Source: Bog-756 sp963699055 (lineage in GTDB: Bacteria > Actinomycetota > Acidimicrobiia > Acidimicrobiales > RAAP-2). Taken from it: a stretch of 64,000 nt of DNA. Location: assembly GCA_963699055.1 (NCBI GenBank), contig CAVOTA010000002.1, positions 1,302,001 to 1,366,000 on the forward strand. Direction: 5' to 3'. A program made the position numbers and the translations under genes. Of this stretch, positions 16,383-24,882 are shown in pieces (positions within the stretch are counted from its first letter, which is position 1; each line of letters opens with the position of its first letter). The notes under the pieces were generated by a model that was not told the origin of the DNA, did not search any database, and saw nothing but the letters and a program-made list of their open reading frames with translations.

Positions 16383-16562
16383 GTGCCCCACCGGTCCCCA
16401 GCGTCCTCCCGGTCGACCGCCGCCGGCCCGTCGGGAGCACCCCGGACCGGGCAGCCCTGCGCCGGTTGCGGCGGGCCCGTCGCCACCCGCCACGCCGCCC
16501 CGGGTGGCGCCGTCTGGCTGTGCCCGCCGTGTGCCGCCGGCGCCGACCTGGGCTGTCCCTAG
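16383..16562 (+). CDS. Zinc-ribbon microprotein upstream of GH38
   Basis: A 59-codon frame that standard length cut-offs would miss. Its C-terminal half reads QPCAGCGGPVATRHAAPGGA followed by VWLCPPCAAGADLGCP: two knuckles, C26-x2-C29 and C47-x2-C50, about 17 residues apart, as in small zinc-ribbon proteins, plus a last cysteine near the end. The N-terminal 25 residues are Ser/Pro/Arg-rich and likely disordered. It starts 6 nt after a TAGCAT hexamer, and its stop codon is 2 nt from the GTG of the GH38 gene, so the two are probably translationally coupled. Function unknown. Confidence 0.6.
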   Translation: MPHRSPASSRSTAAGPSGAPRTGQPCAGCGGPVATRHAAPGGAVWLCPPCAAGADLGCP

Positions 16563-16564
16563 CC

Positions 16565-19204
16565 GTGGACCACGGAGGGACGGGCGGACCGGATGCGGTC
16601 GATGTCCTGATCGTCTCGCACACACACTGGGACCGCGAGTGGTACCGGACCTTCGAGGCCTTCCGCGCCCGGCTCGTCGACACGGTCGACCGGGTCCTCG
16701 ACCAGCTCGACGAGGATCCGGGGTGGAGCTTCCTGCTCGACGGGCAGTCCATCGTGGTGGAGGACTACCTCGCCGTCCGACCCGCGATGCGGGACCGGCT
16801 GGTGGCCGCCGTCCGCTCCGGCCGGCTCGCCATCGGTCCCTGGTACGTCCAGCCCGACTCGCTCCTTCCCTCCGGCGAGAGCCACGTCCGCAACCTGCTC
16901 GAGGGGCGGCTGGTGGCCGAGGCGCACGGGGGGTCGTCGCAGGTGGCCTACGCCCCGGACTCGTTCGGCCACCCCGCCCAGTTCCCCCAGCTGTTCGCCG
17001 GGTTCGGCCTCGGCCCCTTCGTGCACTGGCGGGGCAACGGCAACGAGGTCGACGGGCTCGGTCCCGTCTACGTGTGGGAGGCACCCGACGGCAGCAGCGT
17101 CGTCGACTACGTGCTGACCCGTGGGTACTTCAACGCCGCCGGACTGCCCGCCGACCCGGCGGCGGCGGCCGAGGCCATGCGCGACGTGGTGGCCACGTCC
17201 ATCCCACCCGGGCGCGCCCCGCTGGTGCTGATGAACGGGGTGGACCACATGTACCCGCAGGCCCACACGGCCGCCGCGGCCGGACTCCTGGCCCGACTGG
17301 TCGACGGCGAGGTGCGGCGCGGCCTGCTCGACGACCTCCGCACCTCGGTCGACCCCGCCGACCGGGCCCGGTTCCGCGGCGACCTGCTGGGTGGCCGGCT
17401 GGCCAACCTGCTGCCCGGGGTGTGGTCGGCACGTCTCGGGTTGAAGCTCGCCGACCGTCGGGCCGAGCGGGCCCTGGTCGGGTGGGCGGAGCCGTTCGCC
17501 GCCATCGGGCACACGTTCGGCCTGGCTGACGAGACGCCCTCGCTGCGGGCGTCGAGGCGCGCCCTGATCGCCAACCAGGCCCACGACTCCATCGGCGGCT
17601 GCTCGCAGGACGAGGTCCACCGCCAGATGCGCGGGCGCACGGCGACCGCCACCGAGCTCGCCGACGAGACGACGGCGAGGGTGCTGCAGCGTCTGGCCGG
17701 GCTCGGTCCCGACCGCCACGTCCCGTGGGACACCCGGGTCGCCCTGGCCGTGTTCAACCCGTCCCCCCGTACCCGGACCGACATCGTCCGCGTCCCGCTG
17801 GACGGCTTCCCGCTCCTCGGCATCACCTGGAACGACGTCGACGTACATCCCCTGTCCCTGGCCGCCGGGACCGTGACCGGCTACGAGGTCGACGGCCATC
17901 CCGTCCGCATGGTGCGCTCCGACGACCCGGACCGTGTCCGCCTGGTGGAGGACTGGCCGGCACTCGACGTCGAGTTCGTGGTGGCCGACGTGCCCGCCTT
18001 CGGGTACCGACGGGTCGAGCTGGTGCCGTCGGCGGCGCACGACGACCGCGAGGACGACGGCCGGTCCATCGCCAACGACACCGGCCTGGAGGTGGTGGCG
18101 GCCGACGACGGCACACTCACCGTCCGGTCGGGCGAACGCGTACTGGCCGGGTTGGTCGGGGTCGAGGACCAGGGCGACCGGGGCGACACCTACGACTTCG
18201 ATCCGGTCGACGCCGACCCGGGCGCCCGGACGGTCTCGGTCGGCGTCCGTCGGCTCCGGCACCCGTCCGGGACGGAGCGGCTGATCGTCACCCGGGTGGT
18301 GGCCGTGCCCGCTCGCGTCGAGCCCGGACGCGATCGTCGCTCCGGCGACACGGTCGAGCTCACGCTGGTGACCGAGGCACGGGTGGCGCCGGGCGTCGAC
18401 CGGGTCGACCTGCACGTGGAGGTCGACAACCCGGCCCGGGACCACCGACTCCGGCTCCTCTTCCCCACCGGCCGCCCGGCCGGGTCGTTCGCGGCCGCCA
18501 CCACGTTCGACGCAGTCGAGCGCACCACGGCGCGTCAGGACGACACGGGGTGGTGGCACCGGGCACCGGGCACGTTCCCCCACCAGGGATGGGTGGCGGT
18601 CAACGGGCTGGTGGTCGGCGCACCGGGGCTGCCCGAGGCGGAGGTCACCCCGGACGGCACCGTGGCCGTCACGCTGCTGCGGGCCGTCGGCTGGCTCAGC
18701 CACCTCGAGCTCGGGACCCGTCCGATCGCCGCCGGGCCGGCCATGGAGGCCCCCGGGGCACAGTGCCCCGACGGGATCGCCGCCGACCTCACCCTCCGGT
18801 TGGGCGACCCGTCGGCGCCGGTCGACCCCGGCCGGGTCTCGGCGACCGCCGCCGACGACGAACTGGGACTGCGAGCCGTGCCCGCCGGTCCCGCCCCCCT
18901 CCTGCCCGGGGGCACCGCCGTACTGGGGCTGGAGCCGGGGTCGCTGGTCCTGTCGGCGTGCAAGCCGGCGGAGGACGGTGACGGCATCGTGGTCAGGGTG
19001 GCGAACCCCTCCGGTGAAACGGTCGCGGCGTCCCTCACCCTCGTCCTGCCGGTGACGACGGCCGAGTCCGTGCGCCTCGACGAGACCTCCGACGGAGGGT
19101 TCCTGGAACGGACCGACGGGGCGCTCCGGTTCATCGTCGGCCCCCACGGGCTGCGGAGCATCCGGCTCCGCGTACCCGGTCCGGACGGTCCACCGGGCAG
19201 CTGA
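16565..19204 (+). CDS. Glycoside hydrolase family 38 (alpha-mannosidase-like)
   Basis: An 879-aa GH38 enzyme, expected to release terminal alpha-mannose from oligosaccharides by a retaining mechanism with a catalytic zinc. The N-terminal alpha/beta domain holds the metal motif HTHWDREWY (H19, H21, D23) and the nucleophile region YAPDSFGHPAQFPQL (D132). The helical middle has the conserved NQAHDSIGGCSQDEVH. The C-terminal 500 residues form the beta-sandwich domains typical of the family. No signal peptide, so it acts in the cytoplasm on imported or endogenous glycans. The start is GTG 16565; the open frame continuing upstream has no family similarity and is occupied in another phase by the zinc-ribbon frame. 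Confidence 0.93.
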   Translation: MDHGGTGGPDAVDVLIVSHTHWDREWYRTFEAFRARLVDTVDRVLDQLDEDPGWSFLLDGQSIVVEDYLAVRPAMRDRLVAAVRSGRLAIGPWYVQPDSLLPSGESHVRNLLEGRLVAEAHGGSSQVAYAPDSFGHPAQFPQLFAGFGLGPFVHWRGNGNEVDGLGPVYVWEAPDGSSVVDYVLTRGYFNAAGLPADPAAAAEAMRDVVATSIPPGRAPLVLMNGVDHMYPQAHTAAAAGLLARLVDGEVRRGLLDDLRTSVDPADRARFRGDLLGGRLANLLPGVWSARLGLKLADRRAERALVGWAEPFAAIGHTFGLADETPSLRASRRALIANQAHDSIGGCSQDEVHRQMRGRTATATELADETTARVLQRLAGLGPDRHVPWDTRVALAVFNPSPRTRTDIVRVPLDGFPLLGITWNDVDVHPLSLAAGTVTGYEVDGHPVRMVRSDDPDRVRLVEDWPALDVEFVVADVPAFGYRRVELVPSAAHDDREDDGRSIANDTGLEVVAADDGTLTVRSGERVLAGLVGVEDQGDRGDTYDFDPVDADPGARTVSVGVRRLRHPSGTERLIVTRVVAVPARVEPGRDRRSGDTVELTLVTEARVAPGVDRVDLHVEVDNPARDHRLRLLFPTGRPAGSFAAATTFDAVERTTARQDDTGWWHRAPGTFPHQGWVAVNGLVVGAPGLPEAEVTPDGTVAVTLLRAVGWLSHLELGTRPIAAGPAMEAPGAQCPDGIAADLTLRLGDPSAPVDPGRVSATAADDELGLRAVPAGPAPLLPGGTAVLGLEPGSLVLSACKPAEDGDGIVVRVANPSGETVAASLTLVLPVTTAESVRLDETSDGGFLERTDGALRFIVGPHGLRSIRLRVPGPDGPPGS

Positions 19205-19297
19205 GGCCCGCCGGGCCGGCGAGCCCGGCCGGGCCGGTCACCGGCCCGTCGCCCGTCCCCGGGTGAACCGGATGGTGCTTCCTGGTTGACTGGGGGC

Positions 19298-20704
19298 ATG
19301 ACCGCGACCACCGCCACCCCCACCGCCGCCCCCACCGGATCGCCCGCCGTCACCGTCGCCCGGTTGCGCGCCACCTACCGGTCCGGTGTGACCCGTCCAC
19401 TGGCCTGGCGGCGCCGCCAGCTCGAGCAGCTGGTCCGGATGCTCGAGGAGCACGAGGACGAGTTCCTCGCCGCCCTCAAGGCCGACCTCGGCAAGCCTGC
19501 CCTCGAGGGGTACATCACCGACATCGCCTTCGTCGTCAGCGAGGTCAAGGACATGATCCGGCACCTCGGCAGGTGGAACCGGCCGAAGCGGGTGTCGTCG
19601 CCGCTGGTGACGCTGCCGGCCCGGTCACTCCTGCTCCCCGAACCCCTCGGTGTGGTCCTGGTCATCGCCCCGTGGAACTATCCGGTCCAACTCCTCCTGG
19701 TGCCGGCGGCCGGCGCCGTCGCCGCCGGCAACGCCGTGGTGATGAAGCCGTCCGAGATCTCCGCGGCCACCTCGGCCCTGCTCGGCCGCCTGGTACCCGA
19801 GTACCTGGACCCATCGGCCGTCACCCTGGTCGAGGGCGGCGTGTCCGAGACCACCGAGTTGCTGGCCGAGCGGTTCGACCACATCTTCTACACGGGCAAC
19901 GGCACCGTCGGCCGCGTGGTCATGGCGGCAGCCGCCCGCCACCTCACCCCCGTGACCCTCGAGCTCGGTGGCAAGAGCCCGGTCATCGTCGACCGCTCCG
20001 CCAACCTGCGGGTGGCCGCCCGACGGGTGGCGTGGGGCAAGTGGCTCAATGCCGGCCAGACGTGCATCGCCCCCGACTACGTCCTCGTCGACGAGCAGGT
20101 CCGCGATGGGTTCCTGGACGAGCTCACCTCGGCGATCGGCGCTTTCTACGGCGAGGAGCCGCGGTTGAGCCCCGACTACGGGCGCATCGTGTCCGACCGC
20201 CACTTCGACCGCCTGCGCGGTCTGCTGACCGGTGGCACCGTGGCCGTCGGAGGGCGGGTGGAGGCCGCGGAGCGCTACATCGCCCCGACCGTGCTGGTCG
20301 ACGTGGACCCGGCGTCGCCGCTCATGCAGGAGGAGATCTTCGGACCGCTGCTCCCGGTCCTGACCGTGGCCTCGGCCCGGGACGCCATCGAGTTCGTCAA
20401 CGAGCGCGACCACCCGCTCGCGCTCTACGTGTTCGCCGGCGACCGTGGCGTGGTCGACGACGTGCTGGCCCGCACCACCTCGGGCGGGGTGACGGTCAAC
20501 GGCACGCTGCTCCACGTGACCAACCCGCACCTTCCCTTCGGCGGCATCGGCGAGAGCGGGATGGGCGGCTACCACGGCGAGTCCGGGGTCCGGCTGTTCC
20601 AGCACCTGAAGCCCGTGCTCACCCGCACCACCGCGCTCGACCCGTCGCTGACCTACCCGCCCTACAACGACCTCAAGGCCAAGATCTTCCGACGGTTGCT
20701 CTAA
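19298..20704 (+). CDS. Aldehyde dehydrogenase, class 3 type
   Basis: A 468-aa NAD(P)-dependent aldehyde dehydrogenase. The coenzyme loop is APWNYP (124-129) with K150 P151 S152 E153. The catalytic residues are E222 in TLELGGKSP and C256 in NAGQTCIAPDY. The short N-terminus and the closing SLTYPPYNDLKAKIFRRLL resemble the ALDH3 group, which oxidises fatty and aromatic aldehydes. It follows GH38 by about 90 nt on the same strand. Its stop overlaps the stop of the convergent DUF1023 gene by a few bases. Confidence 0.93.
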   Translation: MTATTATPTAAPTGSPAVTVARLRATYRSGVTRPLAWRRRQLEQLVRMLEEHEDEFLAALKADLGKPALEGYITDIAFVVSEVKDMIRHLGRWNRPKRVSSPLVTLPARSLLLPEPLGVVLVIAPWNYPVQLLLVPAAGAVAAGNAVVMKPSEISAATSALLGRLVPEYLDPSAVTLVEGGVSETTELLAERFDHIFYTGNGTVGRVVMAAAARHLTPVTLELGGKSPVIVDRSANLRVAARRVAWGKWLNAGQTCIAPDYVLVDEQVRDGFLDELTSAIGAFYGEEPRLSPDYGRIVSDRHFDRLRGLLTGGTVAVGGRVEAAERYIAPTVLVDVDPASPLMQEEIFGPLLPVLTVASARDAIEFVNERDHPLALYVFAGDRGVVDDVLARTTSGGVTVNGTLLHVTNPHLPFGGIGESGMGGYHGESGVRLFQHLKPVLTRTTALDPSLTYPPYNDLKAKIFRRLL

Positions 20705-21828
20705 CCGGGAGCCGGTCGCCCGTCGTCCGGTGCCGGTGCGGACCCGGTCCCGGTCACCGGGTCGGCCCGGTCGGCCGTACCGGCGTCCGCCCCCGCCACC
20801 GCATGGCGGGCCAGCCAGGAGACCGCCCGCCCGGCGGCGTCGAGGCCCTCGCACATGGCGCTGCCGGCCTCGTTGGCGGCGAGGTCGGCCAGGCGGCGGG
20901 TGTCGACGAGCACCCGGAACCCCGGACCCCGGTAGTGGCGGGCCACCACTCCGACCGGCAGGGTCGGCAGGCGCAGTGCCCAGGCGACCAGGCCGCCCGC
21001 CGACTCCGCCAGCGAGGCGGACTGGACCGTGACCTCGTCGTAGTGCGAGGTCACCACGTGGACGATGTTCTCCAGCGACTCGGAACCCGGCGTGAAGTAC
21101 TCGGAGTGGGTCGAAACCGTCGGGTGGCCGGGGGCGTTGGTCCGCATGCGCGTCCCCCCGAACAGCGGCGAGGTCGGTTCGGCGCCGAAGGCCCCGAGTC
21201 CCGCCACCGGGTCTCCCGGTGCCTCCTCGGTGAACAGGTGGGCGTCGTCGACGTGCAGCTGGCGCAGGTCGTCGACCGTCATGCCCGGGCTGCCGGCCAC
21301 GACGACGGCGTCACACGGGAGGTCGTGGTGGGCGAGGGCGGCGCCCGCCACCACCGAGCCGAAGCTGTGGGCCACCACCGTCACGGTCTGGTGGCGGGCC
21401 AGCGGCAGCGCGCGCACGAAGGCGGCGAGCCGGGCGGCCGCCCGGCGCACCCCGTCGTCGCACACCACCGTGCGCTCGACGGCGACGACCAGGTCCGGGG
21501 GCTCGTCGTAGCCCTTCCACAGGATGACCGTGGTCGACTCGGCGGCGGCGTAGAGATTGGCCGCCGACGGGAGCCACTGGGACCGGAGGTCGATGTCGGT
21601 ACCCACCCCGGGCACCAGGACGGCGACGTGGTGTGCATCGGCCAGGCCGCCCAGCTGCACGGCATAGTGGTCGCGTTCGGGGCGGTAGACGACCAGGGAC
21701 CCGCCACTCGACAGCAGGGCCTCGAGGAGCACGGCACGTCGGGAGTCGCCGGCGGTGCGGGCGGCGGCCAGGTCCCGGCGGGCGGTCAGCTCGTTGGCGG
21801 CGGCGTCATCCGGCGGTGGAGGGGTCAT
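20701..21828 (-). CDS. DUF1023 alpha/beta hydrolase
   Basis: A 375-aa alpha/beta-hydrolase of the actinobacterial DUF1023 type. The oxyanion region is HHVAVLVPGVGTDI; the nucleophile elbow is VTVVAHSFGSVVAG (Ser in GxSxG-like HSFGS). The lid/substrate region contains AGSPGMTVDDLRQLHV, and the catalytic His probably lies in THSEYFTPGS. Family members are lipase/esterase-like with unclear substrates. I start at ATG 21828 (MTPPPPDD); an in-frame GTG 24 nt further out is possible. No signal peptide. Its stop overlaps the ALDH stop, so the two are convergent. Confidence 0.82.
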   Translation of the reverse strand: MTPPPPDDAAANELTARRDLAAARTAGDSRRAVLLEALLSSGGSLVVYRPERDHYAVQLGGLADAHHVAVLVPGVGTDIDLRSQWLPSAANLYAAAESTTVILWKGYDEPPDLVVAVERTVVCDDGVRRAAARLAAFVRALPLARHQTVTVVAHSFGSVVAGAALAHHDLPCDAVVVAGSPGMTVDDLRQLHVDDAHLFTEEAPGDPVAGLGAFGAEPTSPLFGGTRMRTNAPGHPTVSTHSEYFTPGSESLENIVHVVTSHYDEVTVQSASLAESAGGLVAWALRLPTLPVGVVARHYRGPGFRVLVDTRRLADLAANEAGSAMCEGLDAAGRAVSWLARHAVAGADAGTADRADPVTGTGSAPAPDDGRPAPG

Positions 21829-21862
21829 GGCCTCGGATGGCCCGATCCGCACCGTGGCGCGC

Positions 21863-22192
21863 TCAGACCGGGGCGGCCGGGGACCGTGCCGCCTGCTTCG
21901 AGGGCGGTCGCATCCGACCCAGCATGACCAGGAGTTCGCCCACCGTGTGGTCGGACTCGATGGGGTGACGCAGGGGCGACCCCTCGTGGACCGTGTAGCG
22001 GTTGCGCCGGCCCTCCCGCCGCCTGGTCACGTAACCGTCGGCCACCAGGTCGGCGATGATGGCCTGGGCCGCCCGCTCGGTGATCCCGACGCGCAGTGCC
22101 ACGTCGCGGCCACGGATGTCCGGCTCCTCGGCGATGCACACGAGGACGTGGGCGTGGTTCGTCAGGAACGTCCAGGTCGGCTTGTCGGACAC
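21863..22192 (-). CDS. MarR-like winged-helix transcriptional regulator
   Basis: A 109-aa single-domain DNA-binding protein. The helix-turn-helix is RDVALRVGITERAAQAIIADLVADGYV (about 30-56) followed by the wing TRRREGRRNRYTVH, and a C-terminal helix (VGELLVMLGRMR) that probably dimerises. The start is GTG 22192 with ggagg 7 nt upstream. It is transcribed away from the GH78 gene, so it is a candidate local regulator of the GH78/MFS side, the DUF1023 gene, or both. The continuous open frame to 24793 on this strand is a shadow of GH78. Confidence 0.82.
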   Translation of the reverse strand: MSDKPTWTFLTNHAHVLVCIAEEPDIRGRDVALRVGITERAAQAIIADLVADGYVTRRREGRRNRYTVHEGSPLRHPIESDHTVGELLVMLGRMRPPSKQAARSPAAPV

Positions 22193-22354
22193 GTCGCGCT
22201 CCTCCCTCGGACTCCCCGGGGCCCATCCGTTCGCCGGCCCGGTGGCCGGCCCGGTACGGTTCGGGACCGTCGGCCCCTGGAACGCTAGTCGGGCACCGGC
22301 TCGGCGCGGGGTGGTCCCACCCACCGACGGCCGCCGCCACCAGGCGACCGGCGG

Positions 22355-22360
22355 TAGGGT
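22355..22360 (+). promoter_or_regulatory. -10 element TAGGGT, leaderless start
   Basis: TAGGGT ends 6 nt before ATG 22367 of the GH78-like gene. Confidence 0.55.
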
Positions 22361-22366
22361 GCGCGC

Positions 22367-24781
22367 ATGCGACCGACCCACCCGGAACCGTTCGGGGCCC
22401 GGTGGCGCGGCCGGTGGATCTGGCACGAGCGACCGGCCATCCGGGCCGCCACCGCCACCCGTCCCGTCCTGGACCGCCCCGTGGACACCGTCGCGCTCTT
22501 CCGACGCCGGTTCGAGCTGGACACCGACCCGGAACGGGCGGTGTGCCGTCTCTGGGTGGACGGTCGGTACGTGCTCACGGTCAACGGTACCGACATGGCA
22601 CGGGGGCCGGTGCGCTCGGACCCCCGACGGGCCCACTACGACGTCGTCGACCTGGCCGGGGTCCTGCACGCCGGGACCAACGTCGTCGCCGTCACCGCCC
22701 GTCACTTCGGCGAGGCCACGTCGTGGTGGACGCCGGTGCCCCCGACCTACTCCCTCGGCGCCGGCTGCCTGGTGTTCGAGGCGGCCGTCGACGACCGGTG
22801 GGTGGTGAGCGACCGGTCCTGGGCGTGCCGACCGGGGGACGCCTGGACGGCGGTGCCCGTGCCCGGGGACGTCGCCAGCCTGCCCCTCGAGTCGTTCGAC
22901 GCCGGACGCCATCCCACCGGCTGGGAGGCGCCCGGGTTCGACGCGGCCGACTGGTCCGGTGCCGTCGAGATCGCCCCGGTGCACACCGGTGCCCACCGGG
23001 GCCAGCGACCGCCGACGGAGCCGTTCGGCATGCTGCTCCCGCCGATTCGGGTGGCCTTCCCTTCGGGCTCGCTCCACGCCGCGACCCCCGACGGGGGCCA
23101 CCGTGCCCCCGGGGCCGATCCGGTGGAGGACCCGGTGCGCCAGGTCCTCGCCGACGAACGCGCCGGAGCCGACGGCGACGCCGACGGGGGCGGTGGTGCC
23201 GCGGGCACCGCCGTGGTCCGGGCCTCGTTCGACCTCGGACACATCGCCGCCGGGACGGTCGTCCTGGAGGTGACGGGCGCCGACCCGGGAACGGTGGTCG
23301 ACGTGGCCGCCGCCGAACACCTCGACGGAGCCGGCCGGCTGGTACCCCTCGGCCAGCACGCCGGCTTCCGCTACGTCTGTCGGGGCGGTGGCACCGAGCG
23401 GTTCGAGACCTTCGACGTCCTCGGTGCCCGCCACCTGCACGCCAGCATCCGCACGGGTGACGGTCCCGTCCCCGAGCTGCAGCTGACCGTCCGGGACCGC
23501 CACCGCCCCCGCCCGCCGGGCGCGTCCTTCGCCTGCTCCGACCCGCTCCTGGACCGCATCCACGCCACGGGACTCCGCACCGTCGACCTCTGTGCGCTCG
23601 ACGCCTACGTCGACTGCCCCACCCGGGAGCAGCGGGCGTGGACCGGCGACTCCGTCGTCCACCAGATGGTCGACCTGGTCTCGAACCCCGACTGGTCCAT
23701 GGCCCGGTGGCACCCCGAGCTCGCCGCCTCGGCCCGGTCCGACGGGATGCTGGCCATGGCGCCGGCATCGGACTTCTGGGCCGCGGACCGGACGATCCTG
23801 CCGGACTGGTCCCTCCACTGGGTGCGGTCCCTGCACAACCTCTACCGCTACACCGGCGACCGCGAGCTCGTCGCCCCGCTCCTGCCGGTCGCCGAACGGA
23901 CGGTGCGGTGGTTCGAGTCGTACCTGGGCGGCGACGGCCTGCTCCACGACGTCACCGGGTGGGTGCTGCTCGACTGGGCCAGCGTCTACGCCTACGACAC
24001 CTCGTCGACGCTCAACGCCCTGTGGGCGCGTGCCCTCGAGGACCTGGCCGAGGTGGCCGAGTGGCTGGGGAACGGGGGAACGGCCCGGTGGGCCCGGACC
24101 CGACGCGAGGGGATCCGGGCCGCGTTCGACGCCTTCTACGACGCGGACCGCGCCGTCTACGTCGACCATCTCGTCGACGGGGTCCCGCTCCCCACCGCCG
24201 CCCAGCACGGCGGTGCCGCCGCGCTGGCCGCCGGCCTCGTCCCCGACGAGCGGATCGACGCCGTGGTGGCCCGGCTCACCGACCGGTCGCGCCTCGTCCG
24301 GCACTCGTGGGTGATGGACACGGTCACGGTGGAGGGCCGGTCGACCGGGTTCCTGCACCTGGTGACCGGTTACCCGGAGCCGACGTGGGATGCCGTGGAG
24401 CAGATGGTCGAGGCCGAACCGTTCTTCCGGTACGTGCTCCACGACGGGCTGGCCCGCGCCGGACGTGCCGACCTGGTCGCCGGGCTGTGCCGTGACTGGT
24501 CGGTCTTCCTCGACGCCGGCGAGACCACCTGGCCCGAGTGCTGGGTCGGAGGGACCCACTGCCACGGCTGGTCGTCCACCCCGACCCGCGACCTCGTGGT
24601 CCACACGCTCGGGATCACGCCTGCCGAGCCCGGCTATGCAGCCGTCCGGGTCGCCCCGGCGCTCGGCGATCTCGAGTGGGCGAGGGCGACGGTGCCGACG
24701 CCGCACGGGCCGGTCACCGTAGAGGCCCACGCCGACGGGACGGTGGAGGTGGACAGCCCGGTGCCCGTGGTGCGGGGCTGA
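22367..24781 (+). CDS. GH78-like alpha-L-rhamnosidase
   Basis: An 804-aa protein with the rhamnosidase architecture: N-terminal beta-sandwich domains (about 1-390, including a carbohydrate-binding-like FRRRFELDTDPERAVCRLWVDGRYVLTVNG stretch), then an (alpha/alpha)6 barrel from about 390. The acid motif DCPTREQRAWTGDS and the TTWPECW...HGWSSTPTRDLVVHTLGI block near the C-terminus are the family landmarks. A Gly/Asp/Ala-rich insert (around 255-285) looks disordered. No signal peptide, so activity is intracellular. It would cleave terminal L-rhamnose from glycosides or glycans, although some GH78-like proteins act on other 6-deoxy or uronic sugars. Confidence 0.88.
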   Translation: MRPTHPEPFGARWRGRWIWHERPAIRAATATRPVLDRPVDTVALFRRRFELDTDPERAVCRLWVDGRYVLTVNGTDMARGPVRSDPRRAHYDVVDLAGVLHAGTNVVAVTARHFGEATSWWTPVPPTYSLGAGCLVFEAAVDDRWVVSDRSWACRPGDAWTAVPVPGDVASLPLESFDAGRHPTGWEAPGFDAADWSGAVEIAPVHTGAHRGQRPPTEPFGMLLPPIRVAFPSGSLHAATPDGGHRAPGADPVEDPVRQVLADERAGADGDADGGGGAAGTAVVRASFDLGHIAAGTVVLEVTGADPGTVVDVAAAEHLDGAGRLVPLGQHAGFRYVCRGGGTERFETFDVLGARHLHASIRTGDGPVPELQLTVRDRHRPRPPGASFACSDPLLDRIHATGLRTVDLCALDAYVDCPTREQRAWTGDSVVHQMVDLVSNPDWSMARWHPELAASARSDGMLAMAPASDFWAADRTILPDWSLHWVRSLHNLYRYTGDRELVAPLLPVAERTVRWFESYLGGDGLLHDVTGWVLLDWASVYAYDTSSTLNALWARALEDLAEVAEWLGNGGTARWARTRREGIRAAFDAFYDADRAVYVDHLVDGVPLPTAAQHGGAAALAAGLVPDERIDAVVARLTDRSRLVRHSWVMDTVTVEGRSTGFLHLVTGYPEPTWDAVEQMVEAEPFFRYVLHDGLARAGRADLVAGLCRDWSVFLDAGETTWPECWVGGTHCHGWSSTPTRDLVVHTLGITPAEPGYAAVRVAPALGDLEWARATVPTPHGPVTVEAHADGTVEVDSPVPVVRG

Positions 24782-24882
24782 CGACCCGGACACCTCGGCA
24801 CCGGTGCGGCCGGTGGCATGATGGACCGACCCGGGCGGGTGGATCCGACTCCCGCCGACTCGTCTCCCGGAACCGGAGCCCC

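Noticed and set aside
16559..19147. An 862-codon minus-strand frame across GH38
   Set aside because: Composition of a shadow frame; the plus strand has clear GH38 motifs throughout.
21863..24793. A 976-codon open frame on the minus strand across the GH78 gene
   Set aside because: Only its last 109 codons (21863-22192) resemble a protein family. The rest is an antisense shadow of GH78 in GC-rich DNA.
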